Assembly: GCF_007990545.2 (NCBI RefSeq)
Contig: NZ_AP019829.2
Coordinates: 2,108,001-2,172,000 of the forward strand
DNA: 64,000 nt
Origin: Leptotrichia wadei
Lineage (GTDB): Bacteria; Fusobacteriota; Fusobacteriia; Fusobacteriales; Leptotrichiaceae
Reading direction: 5' to 3'
Under the pieces are notes generated by a model. That model was not told the origin of the DNA, did not search any database, and was given only the letters and a program-made list of their open reading frames with translations. Shown here piece after piece: positions 1 through 8,212 of this stretch. The position numbers and the translations under genes are program-made. The first letter of the stretch is position 1; the number at the start of each line of letters is the position of its first letter.

Positions 1-1440
1 ATCTTCCAAAATTTGCTTTACTTCTGCACCTGTAACATCTGTTATAAATACTGTATTTGAAGTAAATGGCAATAATGAATATGCCAAATCGTATGAAAAA
101 TCTCCAGGATTTAGCGTAATTCTTACATTTCCTGCATTCCCAATTACAAAATCAACATTTCCAGTTCCTGTATTTCTCAATTTATACAAAACAGATTCTG
201 CCACAAGAGTTGTTGCGAATGAACCGTCTTTATTATGTTCGCTTGGCACTCTGTTATCTGAACCCCCTGGAATTTCTTCAGTAATTTTACCAATTTTACG
301 TTTTCCAAGTTCTGTTTTTTCCTTTTGGTATCTTTCTAAAAGTTTTGCTAAGGCTGGATCATTTTTTATAGCAACTATATTTTTATTATTTTTTATTGAA
401 TTTAAAATCTTGCTTTTTTCCTTTTCGTCAAGCTGAACAGCTTTACCATCAGCACCTTTCACTTCAAAAAAGTCATCTCCAATTAGCAGTTTTGGTGCAG
501 GAGTTAATTCTGTAATCACTCCATTCTTATCAAATTTTGCCTTCATTTCACCAAGCAAATATGAATAATTCCACGCTTCTGCAATGTAGACAGGATTTCC
601 ATTAGGCGAATTTACTTTTTTAGGATAACTGTCAGCTTCAGGAACTAATCCGAACTGCTCAAATTCCTTTCCTAGCAAGTAATGCGTATCTCCTGATATA
701 ATCAAGTCAATTCCATCAACTTTTTGCCCAATTTCCACATTTTTTTCATATCCTGCGTGAGATAACAGCACTATTTTATTTATTCCCTTATCTTGAAGTT
801 CCTTTGCATATTTTCTGGCTGTTTCAACTTCATCTAAAAATTTAATATCTTCTCCTGGACTAGAAGACTCCTTCGTTTTTTTCACAACATCTATCCCAAT
901 AATTCCTACATTTTGTCCGCCAATATTTTTTATAATATAAGGCTTCCATTTCCCTTCCAGTATGCTTCCCTTGTCAGGCACTACATTAGATGAAACTACT
1001 GGTATTTTCAAAACGTCTAGAAATGCTCCTAAAACTTTATTCCCATCATCAAATTCATGATTTCCCAGAGTATAGGCATCAAAATTAATCGCATTCATAA
1101 GTTCAGCATCCGCTTTTCCCTCAAATAACGTATAATAAAGAGTCCCTGTTACCGCATCACCTGCATGAACCACAAGAGTATTTTTATTATTTTTTCTAAA
1201 ATTCTTGATTTCTTGTCCCACTCTAGGCAATCCCCCAATATGCACCGTAACTGTTTTTCCATCCAGCTTAATTGGCATTTTTTCTTCTTCCAGATGTGAG
1301 TGATGGTCATTAATATGAGCAACATTTAACTCAAATGTACTTTGAGAATTTTTCCCAGCTGCTTTTTTAATAGTTTTTGCTTCTACATTTGCCACTGGCA
1401 GTAATGCCAATACTAAACCTAACAAAAGTAACTTTTTCAT
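1..1440 (-). CDS. 5'-nucleotidase / NAD-nucleotidase family, 3' end beyond window
   Basis: The frame is open from the ATG at 1440 to base 1 (480 codons), so the C-terminus is outside the window. A signal peptide (MKKLLLLGLVLALLPVANVEA) is followed by the metallophosphoesterase domain with the motifs HINDHHSHLE, GNHEFD and GDTHYL that bind the two metals in the UshA/NadN family; the remaining part looks like the start of the C-terminal 5'-nucleotidase domain (GGSDNR, GNAGNVR, SLLPF). The family hydrolyses extracellular nucleotides or NAD in the periplasm. The start has a good ribosome site (GGAGG about 7 nt upstream). Whether the substrate is 5'-NMP, UDP-sugar, NAD or 2',3'-cyclic nucleotide cannot be told from this part. 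Confidence 0.9.
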   Translation of the reverse strand, partial: MKKLLLLGLVLALLPVANVEAKTIKKAAGKNSQSTFELNVAHINDHHSHLEEEKMPIKLDGKTVTVHIGGLPRVGQEIKNFRKNNKNTLVVHAGDAVTGTLYYTLFEGKADAELMNAINFDAYTLGNHEFDDGNKVLGAFLDVLKIPVVSSNVVPDKGSILEGKWKPYIIKNIGGQNVGIIGIDVVKKTKESSSPGEDIKFLDEVETARKYAKELQDKGINKIVLLSHAGYEKNVEIGQKVDGIDLIISGDTHYLLGKEFEQFGLVPEADSYPKKVNSPNGNPVYIAEAWNYSYLLGEMKAKFDKNGVITELTPAPKLLIGDDFFEVKGADGKAVQLDEKEKSKILNSIKNNKNIVAIKNDPALAKLLERYQKEKTELGKRKIGKITEEIPGGSDNRVPSEHNKDGSFATTLVAESVLYKLRNTGTGNVDFVIGNAGNVRITLNPGDFSYDLAYSLLPFTSNTVFITDVTGAEVKQILED

Positions 1441-1568
1441 AATTTTTACCTCCTGCATTATATAATTTCTATTTTTCAAATTTTATATTTCCAGTTTAAT
1501 TATAACTTGATTTTCAAAAAAAATCACTAAAAAAAATAATTTTTTTTAAACATAGATTTCAAATAAAT

Positions 1569-1602
1569 TTGACAATATTTTTTAATAAATATGTGCTATA
1601 AT
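1569..1602 (+). promoter_or_regulatory. Extended -10 promoter for the Arg-rich peptide gene
   Basis: TGcTATAAT (1594-1602) is a perfect extended -10. A TTGACA at 1569-1574 is 22 nt upstream, too far for an ordinary -35, so the extended -10 probably carries the promoter. Confidence 0.5.
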
Positions 1603-1660
1603 TCAAAAAACAATTTTTTTATTGTTAAAAAATAATTTTTAAAGAAGGGAAGATGGTATA

Positions 1661-1921
1661 ATGAATATCAGAAATCTTATAAAAAAAATGATTCTAATTT
1701 TTGGAGTTATTGGAATCTCACTCACATCTTTTGCAGCACCTAGAAGAAATAACAGAGTAGTATATGTAAAAAAAGAACCTACACGTAAAGTAATAATAAG
1801 AAGAAGATATATTTTCGTGAAAGTTCCTAGAAGAAGAAATTCAAAAGTAGTATATGTAAAAAAAGAACCTACACGTAGACAAAGAGCTGCCGCTAGAGCG
1901 AGAGCTGCCAGAAGAAGATAA
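1661..1921 (+). CDS. Small secreted Arg/Lys-rich protein with internal repeat
   Basis: An 86-residue protein with an N-terminal hydrophobic signal segment (about residues 9-25, ending SFAA) and a very basic mature part: the unit VVYVKKEPTR occurs twice, followed by an Ala/Arg tail (AAARARAARRR). At DNA level an exact 31-bp direct repeat lies at 1757-1787 and 1847-1877, exactly 30 codons apart, showing an in-frame duplication. AAGAAGGGAAG gives a ribosome site before the ATG, an extended -10 lies upstream and a terminator downstream, so it is probably expressed. I do not recognise a family. A charged envelope or nucleic-acid/LPS-binding peptide is possible but this is a guess. Confidence 0.7.
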   Translation: MNIRNLIKKMILIFGVIGISLTSFAAPRRNNRVVYVKKEPTRKVIIRRRYIFVKVPRRRNSKVVYVKKEPTRRQRAAARARAARRR

Positions 1922-1934
1922 TTTAACAAAAAAT

Positions 1935-1984
1935 AGCAATAAATCTCTGACTTTTACAAGCGGGAGATGAATTGCTTTTTTTTA
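1935..1984 (+). terminator. Rho-independent terminator
   Basis: Interrupted stem AGCAAT..TCTC / GAGA..ATTGCT followed by a run of T. It ends the Arg-rich peptide gene. Confidence 0.7.
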
Positions 1985-1992
1985 TAAATGCT

Positions 1993-2139
1993 ATGTTTGT
2001 TGAGGCTTTGAATATAAAAGAAAGAAAAAGAAAATGGTTAAAAGAAAAAGTAGAAAAAATATTATCAAAAATAAGTGAAATAAAAAATAATATAATCGTT
2101 GTTGTAAAAGACAGCAGTTATTTTTTATTTCAAAGTTAA
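1993..2139 (+). CDS. Possible 48-codon ORF of unknown function
   Basis: ATG to TAA, 48 codons: a Lys-rich amphipathic helix (KERKRKWLKEKVEKILSKI) followed by a hydrophobic strand-like end (IIVVVKDSSYFLFQS). It sits directly behind the terminator of the preceding gene and has no convincing ribosome site. The mixed helix-plus-strand composition looks more like protein than random AT-rich DNA, so it may be a small gene or the tail of a lost gene. Weak call. Confidence 0.25.
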   Translation: MFVEALNIKERKRKWLKEKVEKILSKISEIKNNIIVVVKDSSYFLFQS

Positions 2140-2224
2140 ATTCATTATTTTTTAAAAAAAATGAAAAAGAAAATTGAAAAATAACTATTAAAATGTTAAA
2201 ATTAAGTATAGATAAATAATTTAG

Positions 2225-2258
2225 AAAGGAGCGATATTTAAAATATCGGATAGTAATT
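2225..2258 (+). promoter_or_regulatory. adk ribosome site with hairpin in the spacer
   Basis: AAAGGAG at 2225-2231 is 27 nt from the ATG at 2259, much too far for normal initiation. Between them CGATATT (2232-2238) and AATATCG (2242-2248) form a perfect 7-bp hairpin with a 3-nt loop. If it folds, the effective spacing falls to 10 nt. Confidence 0.5.
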
Positions 2259-2888
2259 ATGAATATAGTGTTATTTGGAGCACCTGGAGCAGGGAAAGGG
2301 ACTCAAGCAAAAGAATTAATTAAAAAATATGAAATTCCTCAAATTTCAACTGGAGACATTTTAAGAGCGGCAATCGCTAATAAAACTCCACTTGGACTGG
2401 AAGCAAAAAAATTGATGGATGAAGGAAAATTGGTTTCAGACGACATCGTAAATGGACTTGTAGAAGCAAGACTTAAAGAAGATGACTGTAAAAAAGGGTT
2501 CATTTTGGATGGATTTCCAAGAACTGTGGCTCAGGCCAAAGAACTTGATAAAATTTTAGCAAAATCAAATAGAGAAATTGAAAAAGTAATTGCACTTGAA
2601 GTAAGTGATGAAGAAATTATTGAAAGAATTACAGGAAGAAGAGTTTCTAAAAAAACTGGTAAAATCTACCACATAAAATATAATCCGCCAGTTGACGAAA
2701 ATCCAGAAGACTTGGAACAAAGAGCAGATGATAACGAAGAAACAGTTAAAAAAAGATTGGCAGTTTATAACGAACAAACAGCACCAGTATTGGATTTTTA
2801 CAAAAATCAAAATAAAGTTTATAGCGTAGACGGTGCAAAAAAACTGGAAGAAATTACAAAAGATATAATTGATATTTTGGAAAAATAA
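2259..2888 (+). CDS. adk: Adenylate kinase
   Basis: Catalyses ATP + AMP = 2 ADP in the cytoplasm. The 209 residues include the P-loop GAPGAGKGT (7-15), the AMP-site STGDILR (30-36), the DGFPRT motif near residue 84, and a LID segment (about 121-158) without the four Cys of zinc-binding forms. Normal length for the family. The start is fixed by the P-loop position although the ribosome site lies 27 nt upstream across a hairpin. It is followed by map after about 280 bp; in many bacteria secY-adk-map are adjacent, here secY is 14 kb away. Confidence 0.97.
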   Translation: MNIVLFGAPGAGKGTQAKELIKKYEIPQISTGDILRAAIANKTPLGLEAKKLMDEGKLVSDDIVNGLVEARLKEDDCKKGFILDGFPRTVAQAKELDKILAKSNREIEKVIALEVSDEEIIERITGRRVSKKTGKIYHIKYNPPVDENPEDLEQRADDNEETVKKRLAVYNEQTAPVLDFYKNQNKVYSVDGAKKLEEITKDIIDILEK

Positions 2889-2984
2889 AATATAGCCTTA
2901 TTCAAGAACTATAAATTATAAAGCAAGGCAGCTTGATTCCTTGTTCAAATAAAATATATGTTGTTGAACATATCTAATAGAATT

Positions 2985-3070
2985 AATTTTAATACTAAAT
3001 CTCATTTAAAAATAGAAGTTATATTTTATATTATTTGCTAACAAAAGAGCTTGACCTTGACCCCTTGTAA
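2985..3070 (+). repeat. Dispersed intergenic element, copy 1 (R3 plus ACAAGGGG-type arm)
   Basis: The stretch reading TTAATACTAAATCT..TTTAAAAATAGAAGTTATATTTTAT..ATTTGCTA..CTTGACC..CTTGTAAAG is repeated in reverse orientation at 49276-49360 and, for its first 50 bp, at 34589-34638. The match extends over about 85 bp with scattered differences. It fills much of the adk-map spacer. Confidence 0.7.
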
Positions 3071-3167
3071 AGAAATTTAGAATTAGTTTACTGTTTAAAA
3101 TGGGAAATAGTATAAATTGTTATCAATATTTAAATTAAAAAAAGAAATTTAGAAAGAAGAAGAAAAA

Positions 3168-3941
3168 ATGATAATTTACAAAACATTAGATGAAATAAAA
3201 AAAATAAAAAAAGCTAATGAAATAATCGCAAGACTTTTTGAAGATGTATTGCCAAAATATGTAAAAGCTGGAATAAGCACTTATGAACTTGATCAAATAG
3301 CAGAAGATTACATTAGAAGCCAAGGGGCAATCCCAGGGACAAAAGGGTATGACATAGGAAGTCCATATCCTCCATATCCAGCTGCAACTTGTATTTCTGT
3401 AAATGAAGTTGTAGTACATGGTATTCCTAGCAAAAAGCAAATTTTAAAAGAAGGGGATATTTTGACAATTGACACAGTAACAGTGCTTGATGGATATTTT
3501 GGAGATTCTGCAATTACTTATGCTGTTGGAGAAATTGATGAAACTTCTAAAAAATTGATGGAAGTTACTGAAAAGGCAAGAGCTATTGGAATTGAAGCTG
3601 CACATGCTGGAAATAGAATTGGCGACATTGGACATGCTATTCAAGAATATGTGGAAAGTTTTGGATTCTCACTTGTAAGGGATTTTGCAGGGCACGGAGT
3701 TGGAAAGGAAATGCACGAAGATCCAATTATCCCAAATTATGGAAAAGCTGGAACTGGAGCTAAAATTGAAGACGGAATGGTAATTACAGTTGAACCAATG
3801 GTAAACGTCGGAACTTATAAAGTAAAAATATTGCCTGATATGTGGACTGCCGTTACAAAAGATGGAAAACGTTCAGCCCAATATGAACACAGTTTTGCCA
3901 TTATTGATGGAAAGCCTGTAATTTTAAGTGTAAGAGATTAA
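3168..3941 (+). CDS. map: Type I methionyl aminopeptidase
   Basis: Removes the initiator Met from nascent proteins. 257 residues with the pita-bread metal ligands visible in order: Asp in TIDTVTV, Asp in GYFGDSA, His in GHGVGKEMHEDP, Glu in ITVEPMV and Glu in YEHSFAII. No N-terminal zinc-finger or linker extension, so a plain type Ia enzyme. RBS AGAAAGAAG precedes the ATG. It follows adk and precedes a DUF1304 membrane-protein gene by 37 bp, which may be co-transcribed. Confidence 0.97.
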   Translation: MIIYKTLDEIKKIKKANEIIARLFEDVLPKYVKAGISTYELDQIAEDYIRSQGAIPGTKGYDIGSPYPPYPAATCISVNEVVVHGIPSKKQILKEGDILTIDTVTVLDGYFGDSAITYAVGEIDETSKKLMEVTEKARAIGIEAAHAGNRIGDIGHAIQEYVESFGFSLVRDFAGHGVGKEMHEDPIIPNYGKAGTGAKIEDGMVITVEPMVNVGTYKVKILPDMWTAVTKDGKRSAQYEHSFAIIDGKPVILSVRD

Positions 3942-3978
3942 TAAAAAATTAAAAATATAATGAAGGGAGAGAATTAGA

Positions 3979-4356
3979 TTGAGCATACTGGCATTCATAT
4001 TAATATTATTCGTGGCAATAGAGCATTATTACATATTAATTCTTGAAATGTACCTGAACGAAAGCAAATCCATCCAAAAAAACTTTGGATTGGAACTAGA
4101 CTTTCTAAAAGATGAACATGTAAAAAAAATGCTGGCAAATCAAGGACTATACAACGGTTTTCTTGCCTCAGGATTAATGTGGAGTTTAACCGAAAGCGGA
4201 GAATTTCAATTTCAAATTGCAATTTTCTTCCTGATTTGTATTATCTGTGCAGCAATCTATGGTTCTGTAACAGTTTCTAAAAAAATCTTTTTATTGCAGG
4301 GAATACCTGCATTAATGGCTTTTATTTTATTGTTATTGCCATTGATAATTTCATAA
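3979..4356 (+). CDS. DUF1304 family membrane protein
   Basis: 125 residues, starting at a TTG preceded by GAAGGGAGAG (spacing about 6). Hydrophobic segments at about 2-22, 55-72, 76-98 and 103-124 predict four membrane helices. The pattern EHYYILILEMYL near the N-terminus and ANQGLYNGFLASGLMW in the middle are the signature of DUF1304. Function of the family is unknown. It lies 37 bp behind map. Confidence 0.8.
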   Translation: MSILAFILILFVAIEHYYILILEMYLNESKSIQKNFGLELDFLKDEHVKKMLANQGLYNGFLASGLMWSLTESGEFQFQIAIFFLICIICAAIYGSVTVSKKIFLLQGIPALMAFILLLLPLIIS

Positions 4357-4363
4357 TTTTATA

Positions 4364-4403
4364 AATGCACCTGAAATGAAGAAAAGTTTTAGGTGTATTT
4401 TTT
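4364..4403 (+). terminator. Terminator after the DUF1304 gene
   Basis: AATGCACCT (4364-4372) pairs with AGGTGTATT (4391-4399), followed by T6. Confidence 0.8.
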
Positions 4404-4413
4404 GTAAATAATA

Positions 4414-4436
4414 ACAAGGGGTCAATAACCCCCTGC
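4414..4436. repeat. ACAAGGGGTC-type hairpin
   Basis: AACAAGGGGTCAATAACCCC forms a GGGGT/ACCCC stem. Related GGGTCAAG/CTTGACCC sequences with CTTGT ends occur at 3050-3069, 6742-6763, 39897-39921 and 49288-49306. It lies between convergent genes and has no clear U-tract on either side. Confidence 0.5.
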
Positions 4437-4469
4437 TACAAGTTTATTCGCAAAATCTAATTTTAAAAA

Positions 4470-5639
4470 TTAACCTTTTATATGTTTTTTACTATTTTTA
4501 TCAGGATTTTCAATTTTATCCTTCTCTTTTTTTCTTTCATTTTTTAGAACTTCATCCAACAGTTTAATTACTCTTGTATTTTCAAAATCCTTTCTATATT
4601 TGTTTACTACACTTTCATCAGCAACTGCAAGCATTTGGGCAACAGCTAGATAAAGTTCCAGTTCTGACTGCTCGTTAAAGTATACATCTTCATAACTTAC
4701 ATCCTTTGTTGAAACGTTGTCTAAATAATATTTTACTGCACTTCCCACTCCATAATTCATCATATTTTTAGCTATCTCTATTTCTGCGATTTTTAACTCA
4801 AATCCTCTTACATAATCATTTGGAATACCAAATTCCTTTTGATTTTTATCAATTTTAAAATAATCTACTATTCGTTTATATTTGCTGGTTTCCTCTTTTT
4901 GACTTTTTATAGTGTCTTTTCCATCGTCAAGGATTTCCTTTATACTTTCAGAATAAGTTTTACTATCTTCTTCAGTATCTTCTGCTTCATCCAAATCATC
5001 ACTTTCATCTTCATTTTTATTTTGTATAATTCCATTTTTTTCATCGTATAAAAATCCATCTGGAAGATCATTCGCTTCATTATTTGTACTGTTATCTTCT
5101 TCATTTAAATAATCTCCCAATGTATTAATAAATGAAATCATCTCCAAATTATCATTTAATATTTCAACCAAATCCATAACTGGAGTTCCTTTATAGCTTC
5201 GCTTTAAAAGATTATAATATTTTTTAGCAATTTTTTCATCACCTTTTAGTTTGTAATAGCTCCATTCATTTGACAATCTATCAAATTTTGACGAGTATTT
5301 TGAAATTTTGTCCATATATTGTCTTGCTTTTTTAAAATCCTTTTGGTCTCCAATCATATATGCACCAGCAATAGTTGCTCCCAATGTTTCGTTTCTCTCA
5401 TCTTTTTCATAAATTTCCTTCAGTTTTAGAAAATCATCATTTTCTTTTCCATCTTCTGTAAAAAAATTTTTTTCATCTTTAATATCATATTGAAATTTTA
5501 TAGTTTCATCAATAATATCCTGTTTTATCCCAATTTTAGAAAGCCTATCCTGTATAAGCTCTGCCCGTGTATATGCCAGTGATTTTGAATTTAAACTAAA
5601 AAACAATGGCAACGACAATAATATAAACAATTTTTTCAT
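4470..5639 (-). CDS. Secreted protein of unknown function, paralogue A
   Basis: 389 residues with a signal peptide (MKKLFILLSLPLFFSLNSKSLA). The mature N-terminus (LSKIGIKQDIIDETIKF..DIKDEKNFF) is closely similar to that of the next gene upstream (LSKLGVKQELIDETIAL..EIRDTQYF), as are the helical-repeat-like parts with alternating Lys and Glu. About residues 180-240 form a strongly acidic Asn/Asp/Glu-rich low-complexity insert missing in the paralogue. No enzyme motif is seen; the helices may be TPR-like (for example LKEIYEKDERNETLGATIAGAYMIG). Likely periplasmic. GGAGG ribosome site before ATG at 5639. Confidence 0.8.
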   Translation of the reverse strand: MKKLFILLSLPLFFSLNSKSLAYTRAELIQDRLSKIGIKQDIIDETIKFQYDIKDEKNFFTEDGKENDDFLKLKEIYEKDERNETLGATIAGAYMIGDQKDFKKARQYMDKISKYSSKFDRLSNEWSYYKLKGDEKIAKKYYNLLKRSYKGTPVMDLVEILNDNLEMISFINTLGDYLNEEDNSTNNEANDLPDGFLYDEKNGIIQNKNEDESDDLDEAEDTEEDSKTYSESIKEILDDGKDTIKSQKEETSKYKRIVDYFKIDKNQKEFGIPNDYVRGFELKIAEIEIAKNMMNYGVGSAVKYYLDNVSTKDVSYEDVYFNEQSELELYLAVAQMLAVADESVVNKYRKDFENTRVIKLLDEVLKNERKKEKDKIENPDKNSKKHIKG

Positions 5640-5727
5640 AAATTTCCTCCTGTTTTTATATAAATTTTATTTAAATATATTTTGTTTATTTACTGGAAAG
5701 GAACTATTATTTCCTTATTAAGCAGTA

Positions 5728-6609
5728 TTAATTTACCATTTTTGCCAAGAAATCCTTATCTTTTTCAGTTTCTTCTTGAATTTTCTTAGCAATCCAAGTA
5801 TCTTCTAATTTTGCTCCATTACTTATTTTAAGCATAATTTCCCGTATTTCTTCATTCATTATTACAACGTTAAAATAAAGTATAACTTCAGCACGAAGAT
5901 TATAATTCCGTATTTCATCACTAACATTATCATTCACAACATTATCCAAATACTCTGCAACAGCCTGCTTCACTTCTCTCTTATCAAATAATCCACGAAT
6001 TTTATTCAAATAATAAGTCAATTTCATCAGATGATATTCCTCATCAGAAACTCCTATTTTTTTTCTTTCGCTTTCATCCTTTAACAATTTCAAAACTTTT
6101 TCTGTCAACATCTGTTTTTCCTCAGGATTTTTTGCCACAAAAATTTTTGATAGTGCTATTATCGAAGGATCACTATATTTTTTAGGAATTTCATCCATGT
6201 ATTTTTCAAATTCAGGCATATTTCCTTGTTCCAAAGCATACATCATTTTTGAAAAAGTTTTTGTATATTCATAGGGTGTATATTTTTCAAATAAATCCAA
6301 ATATTTTTTATAATCTCCACTTATTTTTGATTCAAAAATAGTAATCAATGCCTGTGCGGCTATATAATTCCTCTTATCCTTTTGAAGCAATTTTTCCAGC
6401 TTTGCGACCCGTTCTCGTATGATTTTCTCATCTTCCTCAAAATATTGCGTATCACGTATTTCATAATCCAATGCAATCGTTTCATCAATCAATTCTTGCT
6501 TAACTCCAAGTTTTGACAATGTTTCCTGAATCTTTTCCTTTTGTGTAAATCCATATATTTCAAAATTTATCATTAAAAATATTCCTAAAATCAAGAATAA
6601 TTTTCTCAT
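5728..6609 (-). CDS. Secreted protein of unknown function, paralogue B
   Basis: 293 residues from the ATG at 6609; AAGGAT lies 9 nt upstream, so this start is preferred to the GTG at 6618. Signal peptide MRKLFLILGIFLMINFEIYG, then a mature part with the same N-terminal signature as the downstream gene (LSKLGVKQELIDETI). Mostly helical with a TPR-like rhythm (LEKLLQKDKRNYIAAQALITIFESKISGD). The two genes are 88 bp apart on the same strand and look like a tandem duplication. Function unknown. Confidence 0.75.
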   Translation of the reverse strand: MRKLFLILGIFLMINFEIYGFTQKEKIQETLSKLGVKQELIDETIALDYEIRDTQYFEEDEKIIRERVAKLEKLLQKDKRNYIAAQALITIFESKISGDYKKYLDLFEKYTPYEYTKTFSKMMYALEQGNMPEFEKYMDEIPKKYSDPSIIALSKIFVAKNPEEKQMLTEKVLKLLKDESERKKIGVSDEEYHLMKLTYYLNKIRGLFDKREVKQAVAEYLDNVVNDNVSDEIRNYNLRAEVILYFNVVIMNEEIREIMLKISNGAKLEDTWIAKKIQEETEKDKDFLAKMVN

Positions 6610-6741
6610 CTTTACCACATCCTTAAAATTTTGATAAAAACATCTCCTTTAATATTCATTGTACAGTCATTTGCAAAAGTTTAAAACTTTCAACAAACAT
6701 AGTATTTTTTATGCTTTAATTTCTTATTTTTTCCATTTTCT

Positions 6742-6763
6742 GACAAGGAGTCTTGACCCTTGT
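6742..6763. repeat. ACAAGG-type hairpin
   Basis: ACAAGG (6743-6748) pairs with CCTTGT (6758-6763) across AGTCTTGAC. A second example of the hairpin at 4414. Confidence 0.5.
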
Positions 6764-6807
6764 AATTATAAATACTGTTGTCATTCAGTCTTCATCGCTT
6801 TTACTTT

Positions 6808-6914
6808 TATACTCAAACCCATTTAAAATTGAACTATTAAAAATTACATAAACCTAAGGTTGGGATAAAATAGTCATAACTTTTGAGTTCGTCTTTAAAT
6901 CATTTGTACTATAC
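6808..6914 (+). repeat. Dispersed 105-bp inverted-repeat element (R1), copy A
   Basis: The element runs from TATACTCAAAC to GTACTATA and shares most positions with copies at 33954, 34639, 37450 and 53466: ..TTTAAAATTGAACTATTAAAAATTA.ATAAACCTAAGG..., AAAATAGTCATAACTTTTGAGTTC. The ends are imperfect inverted repeats. It occupies the spacer 6610-6994, in which I see no gene. Confidence 0.75.
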
Positions 6915-6994
6915 AATCGCCTATATTTTTTATACATTATAGTATATCCCACATTTTTGATTTTTAAAAATTTTTTCTTGATTTTTTTTGAAAT

Positions 6995-7759
6995 TTAAAA
7001 CATCAAATTAAAATTAATTCCCGCTAATTTTAAAAGGAACTCCACAATTACTATAAATCCATTCATTAGAATTCGACTTCCAAAGTAAACTATGGCAAAT
7101 ATAATTAAAATTCCATATTTTTCAATTTTATCATAAAATTTTCTTACTCTCTTACCAGAAAAAGAATAAATTATCCTTCCACCATCCAAAGGTGTTATTG
7201 GTATTAAATTAAACATACCAAGCAACAAATTTATTAGATATGTATAAAGCAGAACTGTCATAAAAATATTTTCAATATCCAAGTATTTCCCAAGATATTT
7301 TAATAAAAGAAGTGAAACTGCAGCAATAATAAAATTTACAGTTATTCCAGCTATCGCAACACAAAATAACCCAAGCCGATGTGGTCTTAGATTATCAAAA
7401 TTCACTGGAACAGGCTTTGCCCAGCCTACCAAAAACTTAAATCCGCTCAAAAGTATTAAAATAGGCAAAATTATCCCTGTCAAGTCAATATGCTTTAGGG
7501 GATTCAAGGTTATCCTTCCATTCATTTTTGCCGTATTATCCCCAAATTTATAAGCCACATATCCATGTGCCACCTCATGAAAAGTCATTGATATTACAAA
7601 AACCGCAAGTGAAATTATCATATCCCTTGAAATTTCCACCACAAAAAAAATTCTTGCAATAAAATAAGCAATAACTGCAACAATAATCCCCAATTTTATT
7701 CCCGAATACCGTGGATTCAAACTCTTAAACCTGTCATAATAGTCTTTTAATTTTTTCAC
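6995..7759 (-). CDS. Site-2 protease family (M50) membrane zinc metalloprotease
   Basis: 254 residues with about five or six membrane helices. The zinc site HEVAH (61-65) lies in helix form and the third ligand is in NLIPITPLDGGR (about 184-195), the standard S2P/M50 arrangement. Short, without PDZ domain, like the YwhC/ Rip3-like group of small site-2 proteases. Substrate unknown. It has AGAAAGGA as ribosome site and is single in its transcription unit. Confidence 0.88.
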   Translation of the reverse strand: MKKLKDYYDRFKSLNPRYSGIKLGIIVAVIAYFIARIFFVVEISRDMIISLAVFVISMTFHEVAHGYVAYKFGDNTAKMNGRITLNPLKHIDLTGIILPILILLSGFKFLVGWAKPVPVNFDNLRPHRLGLFCVAIAGITVNFIIAAVSLLLLKYLGKYLDIENIFMTVLLYTYLINLLLGMFNLIPITPLDGGRIIYSFSGKRVRKFYDKIEKYGILIIFAIVYFGSRILMNGFIVIVEFLLKLAGINFNLMF

Positions 7760-7928
7760 AAAATTTCCTTTCTAAATTTGACTTTACATAATATTTTTTA
7801 TTCATTACTCAAATTCATCACCCAAAATCCAATTCCTATTGCATAAATTATATCAAATTTTCCCAAAAATAACAAAACATTTTAAAAATTTGATGGATTA
7901 AAGTATTTAAATCTTTTTTTACAAATAA

Positions 7929-7963
7929 AAAAAACAACCTTATGTAAAAGTTGTTGTTTTTAA
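7929..7963 (-). terminator. Terminator of the 39-codon unit
   Basis: On the minus strand AACAAC..GTTGTT closes a hairpin and is followed by T8. It lies about 35 nt behind the TAG of the short ORF. Confidence 0.7.
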
Positions 7964-7995
7964 CGAATAATTTAACCCTTGTTTTGATGGATACT

Positions 7996-8115
7996 CTACT
8001 TTAACCCGTACTTTTGAGAAAATTCTTTATTTATCGGTGTTACAGAGATTTTTTCAGACATTAAAATCGCATTTTTTTGACTAATTTTTGTTATTTTTTG
8101 CTGTTTTTTTGGCAT
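7996..8115 (-). CDS. 39-residue basic peptide, function unknown
   Basis: ATG at 8115, TAG at 7996. The peptide is Lys-rich (MPKKQQKITKISQKNAIL...), with no membrane segment. TAGGAGTTACGGAAA provides a plausible ribosome site (GGAG, 8 nt spacing), a promoter lies about 100 nt upstream (8213-8240) and a terminator downstream, so promoter, ORF and terminator form a complete unit of about 280 nt. It might code for a small protein, or the RNA itself may matter, or it may be the leader remnant of a lost element. I do not recognise it. Confidence 0.4.
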   Translation of the reverse strand: MPKKQQKITKISQKNAILMSEKISVTPINKEFSQKYGLK

Positions 8116-8212
8116 TTTCCGTAACTCCTAGCCTGCATTTTTACTGGCTTTCAATAGATTTTTCCTTGATTTTTTTAATTTTGGTAATGGTAGGAATTTT
8201 TACTACAAACTT

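Noticed and set aside
1757-1877. CRISPR-like direct repeat
   Set aside because: Only two copies, in frame inside a gene; no array or cas genes occur anywhere in the window.
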